A stretch of DNA of 64,000 nt from Notospermus geniculatus (taxonomy: Eukaryota; Nemertea; Pilidiophora; Heteronemertea; Lineidae), in assembly GCA_002633025.1 (NCBI GenBank), contig NMRB01001546.1:94597-158596 (forward strand), in the 5' to 3' direction. This document shows positions 56,308-64,000 of this stretch, one piece after another. Below the pieces are notes generated by a model. It did not search any database. It was not told the DNA's origin and was given only the letters and a program-made list of their open reading frames with translations. The position numbers and the translations under genes were made by a program. Every line of letters starts with the position of its first letter. The stretch's first letter is position 1.

Positions 56308-57186
56308 CTACTTGAGATACTCTATCTGTCTAGGATGCAGTCATCATATAGAATTCAACTGCAATCTATGGCAAAGTCGAGTTGTGGGTGTATTCTGGTA
56401 GCGGTGGTGCTTCCTCCACGCCTAACCATCCCCCAGCGAACAATTCCTCTTTTTCGTCCACTTGTGTGCTTGTCTGACGCGGTCCACAACAAAAACGGCC
56501 CGAATCAATGCCGACCTTTACGCCGCCCCGTCCTTAGACATAACAAGTATCGGGTCAAAAGACTTGACCGTAACACTTCACGAAGTGGTGAAAATGGACT
56601 TCAAATCGACTTGAAAATATAAATGCTTTCCTCACACCCTCTGAATTTGTTTTAGCTGGTTGGCCGCAACCATCCCACGTCTCGCCCGGTCAAATTTGTT
56701 TGTGCGTCCTCGGCCCAAACTTGGGTATAACGAGTACCTACCGTCAATAATAATTTTTTGACCGCACGGGTCGGACGAAGGTGTAGAAACAACTAAATGA
56801 CACAGATTTGAAAACATACCGTCTGCTTTTCCTATCCTACACTTGACTGAGAACCTGTAACGAGGTGGTCAAGTACTCTCATTAGTGGAACTAGATTTAA
56901 TTTGAGTTTTATTTGCAACATTTCGAACTGACGTCAATGGAAAGCAATGTTAGAAAGTGAAGCATTTTGAGATTTCGGGGATTCAAAGGTGGAAATCCCA
57001 GCCCCTCACGAGTACTCTGCACTGGTGTCCCAATATGAATAAGTTTGCACTGAAAGGCCTACATGTAGATCAGGAAGAAATGAATCGAATTGAATTGGAC
57101 ATTGCAATAAAAACAGATGGACATTTTTTCTTCCTTCGACAATTTCGGTGCAATTGTCTGAGTCTGAAGCTAAGCGCACATAGACA
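56308..57186. other. Gene-free spacer
   Basis: Only short frames on both strands, none with recognisable domains. Confidence 0.4.
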
Positions 57187-57495
57187 GCAAAGAGCCCTAG
57201 CCGAGTGGTTCAGGTCCGTTTAGCAAGCGGCAGGGCCCGGGTTCGAATCCAGCCCGGGCCATATGGGATATCATCCTGTCTCTTCATGTCCGTCGCATAG
57301 GACAGTAAGCGGTGGTGCCTTGAACAAAAATAGATAAGAGAGTCCTCTCTTATCTATTTTTGCTTGTACCTTATTCCTTTGCAAGGGCTAGTAAAAGACC
57401 CCATCCAAGCCAGTGAGGAACATGAGTAGCTTGAGATGGCCTCTTCCGTACTTATGTAATGCTACATGTACGACTTTGATGGAAACATACAAAAT
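57187..57495 (+). mobile_element. tRNA-derived SINE, fullest copy
   Basis: Head 'gccctagccgagtggttcag' (box A) and 'gggcccgggttcgaatcc' (perfect box B core) are followed by 'gtcgcataggacagtaagc', 'ccttattcctttgcaagggc', 'agtaaaagaccc' and the tail 'gagtagcttgagatggcc' 'tcttccgtactta'. The tRNA stems do not close, so it is not a tRNA gene. Polymerase III boxes would have driven its transcription. A 17-bp-arm hairpin is inserted at 57325. Confidence 0.8.
57325..57362. repeat. Perfect 17-bp inverted repeat inside the SINE
   Basis: CAAAAATAGATAAGAGA, four bases GTCC, then TCTCTTATCTATTTTTG. The SINE copy at 16862 has no such sequence at the matching place, so about 48 bases were gained here. Confidence 0.9.
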
Positions 57496-60309
57496 ACGAT
57501 GTAGACGGCAAATCTCAATGCGGTAGGGATGTAAGTCGCCTAACCCGACGCTGCCTGAGATCTGCCATCATTATATTCTCACACAGGAGAAAGTGGGAGC
57601 AATTTGTTTCGGCTCGGGATTAGAACACAATGTCGAATTCAAGAATGTGAGAATTTCCTTTTTTCTTCAGTTAAAATGCCATACGTAACGCCAATATGGC
57701 TTGTTTTTGAAAATAAACGCACCGAGTTCATCCCATGAATGCCTGCAAACGGTTACAAACTCCCTAAAACAACGACCATCCTGTCATTTCAGGTTCGTCC
57801 GAGACTGATGACTTGAGGGGTGTGAAAACAGTTTGTCGGAGAGGAGTCCCGAGCAATGTGAAAACAACTAGCAAGAGGTACTAGTATGCCGCCTTTGGCC
57901 TGCCCCCGAATCTTCAGAACACTCCAAAAGTTACCGTCCTACACCACCACGAGGATGGAGACCGTAAACAGATGGCGGTCCGACCCCGCCCTTCAGATTA
58001 CCTGTACTAAAACACTAAAATACATTCATGGACACGACGAAAAAAATTGATGTCTCCGAAGAGAAAGTTCATCTCAGTTAAACGCTGATCCTCAGCTAAA
58101 AATAGCCTTCGCCCTTGACAAAATTTTATCAAAATAATAAACGTCTTTGTCATAAAAAATGATTAGGTGGGCTCTGAATAACTGCTATTATGCCGTTAGT
58201 AATCGCGTTATTTTTTTACAGAGACGATCACGGACATTTCGTGCGGGACAAAGACAAGTTCAAAAGGAGCCTGATTGGCGCTAATTAACATCTCCCGAAC
58301 GCCGTCCCGTAAAAAACGCGGACAAAGGCTCCTCCTCGGTGACCTAATATCGTGCGGGGATAACCTGCCTCGTCCTTGAGAGGACGTGGGTCACAGGCAG
58401 CTGGCGGAACAAAAGTGAAGACACGGCAACAATGAAAGGTGTCCAGTGTCAGACTGTGATCCTCCGAGCACCGACTGAAGGTAAGGTTGCGCTGGGACGC
58501 GCCGCATGCGCCATGTGGCGTTGGTAGGAGAGGTCGATTGCGTGCAGGGATGATTTTTCTTTTCTTTTTCGTTTCTTCCATTTCCGGCGATTGTTTTGGG
58601 ATGTTAATCGCATTCGATTGAAAAAAAACAGGGAGTTCTTGTCGTCCATAACATGGTCATCACCATTTGCTGATAATATTGGTGATTGTTTCGGTGTTTT
58701 GAGTCGGAAATTTGATTTAGATGAAGAATCGACGAGATTCTGGTCTGTCAATCTACAATAAGAACCTCTCTTAACAGACACCTCTGCCATGAGGACACCT
58801 CTTTATTAAGGACAGCGAAGTTCAGTCCCACATTGATCATTTCATGCACCATCATCTTGGTCCTAATTGAAATTGCCGACGCTTGCAGCTCCGCCCGTTC
58901 TGGAAGACTGAAAAAAGAAACAAAACTCGTCCTACAATGTGCGGTGGACCAGCTATTTAGAACCATTTAGAACGTTCGCTGTTTCGGTGTGGTAGGCCTA
59001 GTAACGGAATCTGAAGGTATCTTTATTTTCGTATTCAGTTTGCACAGAAAACCAGGACTGGGGCCAAAGTTATTAGCTGTACTGGAAAAAACATCAATTG
59101 CGCCCAGGCCATGCGAGTTCATTTCATTATGCACATCTTTAAAAAACAAAATTTAAAAAAAAACCTTCAGAATGACGTTATTCTAATGTCAAATAGAAAA
59201 TTCACCATGCACGTCGTTGATGCTGAGATGAGACTTTTATGTAGCTTAGATGGCTCTATTGCGAATTTGAAAGAAAAGCAATTAATGGTCCGTGCAAGTA
59301 CATGTACGTCTCAAATATACGAGAATGAACAAGACAGTATTCCCATGGTACGTATGAAATAAAGATATGAGTGTAATTTGTGAGTCATAAATGTACCCCT
59401 AGGTACACAGAGTTGAGGAAATCACAAACTAGAAACTTCATTTAGGAGAAATCACATTCAATGTGCATTTAGTAACAAAACATATAAAAAACTGTTTGGA
59501 ATAAAATAATAATGTTCCACTCGTCCTTGTAATACATTGCTCGTGGTTGGGAAGAAAAAAAATAGATATATCATACATCACATTGCAATTACGACTGTCC
59601 ATATCATGTTTGGTATGGTTTAAATGTAGGTATAATATCATGTGGGGAATAATTAGAAATTTGAAATCTTTTTTTCTGTATCAACCGTCCATGTTCATGC
59701 CATCATTTAGAACTTTTTACAGCCATCTAATAGTCATTAATAGTCTAAGTACAGATAGGTTTTTGGAATTAGGTGGCCAAGGGAATTATAAATTGTGGTG
59801 GAGAATTAGTTCAGTGTTAACAGGAACTGCATATGATAAACTATAGTTTTTTGTACTGCTTGAAGAAAAACATTCAAAATTCAAAATAGACTTTTGTTAG
59901 AAGTGGGGATGGGAGTGAGCATCCTCCCACAGCAGGGTTTTTTACCTTGCTTCTTTCCATTCACACATACAAATGCGAAAGTATGAAGCCCTGCTTGGGA
60001 GGATGGGAGGGTTGAGAGTTCTCTTACAATTTAAGTAATAAAGTGAAAAGGGCGTACTGTATTGCTGAGCAATATTAGATGTACAGTACCATTTAAATAT
60101 CTACTGGTTGCTCAGGAGATAACGTCCCCAGACCAGTAGTTGCTGTATCAATTAATGACCAAATCATCTGCACCAATTGAGTAAAAAGTTATGAGGCTGA
60201 GGTCTAGCCTTTGGTCTCTAGTTAGGCCTAACCGAGTTCTAAATGTGAGCGTTGACCGTTCTGAAAGTTGTTCCTCATTCATGTCGCTTCGATTTTGGAT
60301 CTTTTTTTA
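57496..60309. other. Gene-free stretch
   Basis: About 2.8 kb with short chance frames on both strands and no recognised repeat family. A minus-strand frame at 58449-58790 (113 residues) is basic and low in complexity. I do not support it as a gene. Confidence 0.4.
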
Positions 60310-60815
60310 CACTGAATCCTAATTTCTACCCTGGATTCTACTTTCTACACCTGATCCGATCGTTTCCACATTCTATACTGGATCCTAGTTTCTACACCGG
60401 ATCCTAGTTTCTATATTCCACACTGGATCCTAGTTTCTACACTGGATCCTAGTTTCTACACCAGATCCTAGTTTCTATATTCTACACTACACCGGATCCT
60501 ACATGTAGTTTCTATATTCCACACTGGATCCTAGTTTCTACACCGTGTCCTCGTTTCTGTATTCTTCACTTGGTCCCAGTTTAAACTGGATCCTAGCTTC
60601 TACACCGGATCCTCGTTTCTATAGTGGATCCTTGTTTCTACGGGCACCAGATCCTCGTTAATTTCTGTATACTGGATCCTCGTTTCTGTATACTGGATCC
60701 TAGTTTCTGTATACTGAATCCTAGTTTCTGTATACTGGATCCTAGTTTCTACACCAGATCCTCGTTTCTGTGTACTGGATCCTGGTTGCTGTATACGGAC
60801 CTAGTTTCTACACGC
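60310..60815 (+). repeat. Degenerate GGATCC minisatellite
   Basis: The unit is roughly 'actggatcctagtttctaca', 18-21 bp, with variants 'ctgtatactggatcctcg' and 'ctatattccacact'. There are about 22-25 units. BamHI-type GGATCC recurs through the array. Short cysteine-rich frames here are repeat artefacts. Confidence 0.9.
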
Positions 60816-61416
60816 GATTTGTCCACAGCGTGCTTTTTTGGTCCGTGAAACTCGGAAGTTCTTCTTCAGAGTCTTCTCCTTTCACATTCTTTCAAATCTT
60901 TATGACGGACCTGGTAATTTTGGTGTCTGTATCACAGGTCCTGCAGGTTTCGATTTATGAACGACATCAAATTGAAACGCATGCTTTCGGGATATTCATA
61001 TACATATGTGCTCCAAACGTATACAATAAAATTTAATGGTATCGTTTTCATATGTTTCGTGAAAAGGTCAATGACGTAAATTGCTGTTACAATCCATATT
61101 CTGTTTTTAAGCACTATCACAACACCAGCTGTTAACACCAAGCCCTATTTTACACAAACTACGACGACCTTGGTGACATATCGACTCCACAGAGCCTAAT
61201 GTATTCATGCGCTTTATTTCCACAACATTTTTGAACGCTCCACTGTGATAATAATGTGTAGGCGGGTTGAATAAGACAAATTTATAGTAAAAAAAAAAAA
61301 ACCATTTTGTTGAATGGTTCATCCCGATGAGGTAAAAAATTTGTGTAGAAGTATGTCATTGGGCAAGATAGGTTTTGGGATACACCAAGATTTCAAGTCT
61401 TGAGTGTTAAAGGTAA
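60816..61416. other. Gene-free spacer
   Basis: No supported frame. A 12-base A run lies near 61291. Confidence 0.4.
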
Positions 61417-61665
61417 AAGTACACTACATGTAGCAAGTACATGTACCTTTTACTTTTGAGAAAAGTGCTTATATGTGACCAAACGTAGGCCTATACTCAG
61501 TCCAAAAAATGGTAGCAACTCTGAGTGTTAAGGCAAAACCTAAGTAACGTTTTTTTTTTCAGTTTGAGAAATATGCTTCATAACATGAAACCAGAGTAAC
61601 TTTTTTTCAGTTTTGAGAAAAATGCTTCATAAGATGAAACCAAACGTAGAGTCCAAAAACTTGTA
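61417..61665 (+). repeat. Degenerate tandem repeat, about 65-bp units
   Basis: 'cagttttgagaaaaatgctt' + 'cataa(c/g)atgaaacca' recurs near 61560 and 61605, with a looser match near 61452. The palindrome-like 'gtacatgtaccttttac' opens the region. Confidence 0.6.
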
Positions 61666-62881
61666 TCAACTCAATTTTGACCAAGGGTGAGATGCTGGGT
61701 TTTCTCTACCCGGTTATTCAGTGGTATCGGCCTCAAACCAAGCATTCTTCCCCTACTTACCCTGAAACGGTTAGTTGAGTTTGAGGCTGCTGGGTCCGTA
61801 GGTTTTCGTTTACAGCTACATTGTAAGTAAGTTATGATAACACAGAAAAAAAACGAAATATCTACATGTATCAAAAAATGTTTTGAATTTCGTGTGTATT
61901 TAAACACTGGACTTGGTTACAGAGGTCGAAGTTCCTTCGGTTCATGCTATTGAACATAACAAGGTGAACAAGTCCTCAACTTTGACATAATATTCCATAG
62001 GGAACTGTGCATCCATGTACTTATCTTCCTTGCAACTTCAGCTGAAACCAAGGAGGCGTTCTTCAGTATTTTCAACAACCTTTCCACTCCGCAGCAATGC
62101 AACTCAATTCAAAAGAATTTTTAAAAAGCAAGAAGTTTTTTCATGATCTCTTTATGTTCATGGTGGTTGAGCGTCCGCCATTTTCGCGACGCAGATGTCT
62201 GTGACCTGTTAAATTTTTTGGATTCAGCCAAAAATGATCTCTCTTTGGACGAGACAGTTTGTGTGCACAAAGGTTTGTAAACGCGCAATGGATACAACAA
62301 ATTTTGGCACATTCTTCCGACGAACATGGGTAGGTTAGTCGTCAGTATTATCTGCGATTTCGGTCAAACTTGATGCGATGTTCCCGTATTTGCTTTCATG
62401 CAAAATCTCTAAATGCTGCTCATCCATAGGCGTCAAATTTGCCTTCGCCTGTCCAATTTTTTAACCAAAACATAATCGACATCAGTGTAGGTGTACGTTC
62501 AAATATTAGACATTCAACTTCTGGACTAAAAACTGTCAGCATGTTATCTTCCTGAAAGTTGCTGAACCATCATGTAGCCTGTGCATTCACAAGGAAATTT
62601 ACCACTTAAAGTGTCCAAGATAAATTCACTGTGTCAACCTTCCAAAGGGAAAATGTTTACGAAAATGGCCAGGAGACTGAATTGAAATACAGGATGGTCT
62701 CAGGAACACTGACCCAGGAACCAGAGGCAGAGGAACTGGATTATCTCACTTGAAACACGTTCATGTAATGGAGCAGTGGGACTTTTAAGCAAACAGTTTG
62801 TTTACAAACCATCCGATGTTCCAGCTTTTACGTCGTCCGTCTTTGAAGGTCTGAGTACACCAACAACATTTTCGCAACATC
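61666..62881. other. Gene-free spacer
   Basis: No supported frame or repeat boundary. Confidence 0.4.
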
Positions 62882-63142
62882 TTAAAGATAATGTATCATG
62901 ACTTCATTGTTTACATTCAATGTTTGTAAACATGGATGTTTACATTATGTTATTTTGGACTTTTGGGACATGCCAACCCACCAAATTGAATACTTTCGGT
63001 ATCAAAAGAATTTCTAGAGGGACATGCCACCAACAAATTACTCACAAGACAAAGAAAGACTGGACACAAACAAACAAAATGTAAATATACATGTGCAATG
63101 ATTTAGTGGCCCGCGGAAATACCTGTGGTACATTATCTTTAA
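62882..63142 (-). mobile_element. TTAA-flanked MITE, copy 2 (inverted)
   Basis: TTAA at both ends, with inverted ends TTAAAGATAATGTATCATG and GTGGTACATTATCTTTAA. The whole is the reverse complement of 5521-5764, with an extra 'tttgtaaacatgga' near the left end. Confidence 0.75.
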
Positions 63143-63650
63143 GACCAAAAGAGGAACAACACCTTGGTGGACAAACGTTGTCTAGAATGCAAAAGGGAAA
63201 AGCGTTTTCCAACATGTTGTTCAAATGTTGCTATAATTTGTTGGCTAATGTAGACTGAGCAAAAGATGATGTTGTCCAAGAATTTTGTTCGAATGTTGCA
63301 AAAATGTTCCCAGTTTATAAAGGCAGATAAAGACTGCTGTTTCACTCTTCCTACTCGCTGTACCTTCCTTCATTACTTACTAACTTCTGTCAGTGTTTAT
63401 TGAGATGACGCAACTTACATTTCCCTTTGCTAATAGTTATGGTGAGCTTATATATGTCTGGGTCTTTAATTTACCTAAAATCAAGGCTTTACGCTACAAA
63501 GCTTACATTATGCTGTTGCTTCGAGATGTCGCCTCATGTCATTGTCCAAATCTCTGAATCCAAGCAATTTTCCGTCTCGATGACTTTCTTGCCGAAATAC
63601 AGACATATTTGATTAATGTTCATTGTTCACGTGTTTAGAAGTATGTACCA

Positions 63651-63989
63651 TCAGCCAAAACTTTCTAACAGGAAACTTTCTAACTTAGCAGTTATCGGCG
63701 GTGTATCTCTTAAGGGTTCTGTCGAGTTAGATAAATTTCTAAAACATTCCATTACCTCAGGTTCCCGTGTCACACCTTTCACCCAGTCTACGGTTACAAT
63801 ACCCTGAAATTTATACTTCCGTTTGCCTAAATCTATAGACCATGCTCTTTCTTTGCCTGGAGCTATAGAGAGCATCCTTCCTTTGTCATTTAGCGGCAGA
63901 AGCCAGGCATGCCTGGGGATTCTAATACTGAGTATGAGATCAGCACTTGAGGAAGAACGAACATCCTGACAGCTGAAGGCCACTGTCAA
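63651..63989 (-). CDS. Weak candidate: 112-residue frame at the window edge
   Basis: A minus-strand frame of 112 residues starts MTVAFSCQDVRSSSSADL and includes QGIVTVDWVKGVTREPEV. The composition looks protein-like, with no signal peptide or membrane segment. The plus strand is also open over part of it. It could be one exon of a gene continuing beyond the right edge. I recognise no family. Confidence 0.2.
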   Translation of the reverse strand: MTVAFSCQDVRSSSSADLILSIRIPRHAWLLPLNDKGRMLSIAPGKERAWSIDLGKRKYKFQGIVTVDWVKGVTREPEVMECFRNLSNSTEPLRDTPPITAKLESFLLESFG

Positions 63990-64000
63990 GTATATAACAA

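Noticed and set aside
57187-57260. Functional tRNA gene
   Set aside because: The same SINE family. Box B is intact but the cloverleaf is not closed.
58449-58790. 113-residue minus-strand frame as a gene
   Set aside because: Low-complexity basic composition, no recognisable domain, no splice or promoter support.

Overview
The window looks like non-coding, repeat-dominated nuclear DNA from a marine invertebrate animal. Reading frames are short and scattered. There are tRNA- and 5S-like SINE remnants, many palindromic DNA transposons (MITEs), a Helitron, minisatellites and lower-case-n assembly gaps. The palindromes TACATGTA and TAGGCCTA recur many times, a habit I associate with deuterostomes such as sea urchins, hemichordates and amphioxus. 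That assignment is an impression, not a proof. I found no complete protein-coding gene, no rRNA and no intact tRNA that I would defend. The only recognisable protein remnant is the second half of a THAP zinc-finger domain inside a MITE at 30149-30310. Four other reading frames are listed as weak candidates.

Layout. 1-4750 is copy 1 of a 4.75 kb block (A) that returns in the same orientation at 18440-23196. Between the copies (4751-18439) lie a TTAA-flanked MITE, a family of 'agctcacc' repeats, SINE remnants, two palindromic MITEs, a non-autonomous Helitron (11619-12566, holding a 184-n gap), short tandem arrays and a long snap-back palindrome at 15365-15582 with hammerhead-like motifs. 23828-27417 and 27503-31728 are two direct copies of block B. 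The second copy carries a nested complex: a TTAA MITE with the THAP fragment sits inside a TA-flanked hairpin MITE, which lies head to head with another copy of itself. 32756-33277 is an 18-unit, 29-bp minisatellite, and 33998-35248 is a 625-bp tandem duplication (C).

36522-48602 is a head-to-tail tandem duplication (D1 36522-41953, D2 41954-48602). The two copies differ by private insertions: a 492-bp long-inverted-repeat element with a 9-bp target duplication only in D1, and a 748-bp element with an 8-9 bp target duplication and a 5S-like SINE only in D2. A 29-bp minisatellite has 2 units in D1 and 12 in D2. 49797-51443 (E) and 54106-56064 (F) are further duplications. The second copies of E and F begin directly after a single n, and the first B copy ends at one, so part of this duplication may be two haplotypes joined by the assembler. 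56065-64000 is mostly featureless apart from a tRNA-derived SINE, a GGATCC-rich minisatellite, a second copy of the TTAA MITE and two weak reading frames.

The elements do not form a pathway. The window is best read as a record of layered transposition, unequal exchange and probable assembly redundancy.
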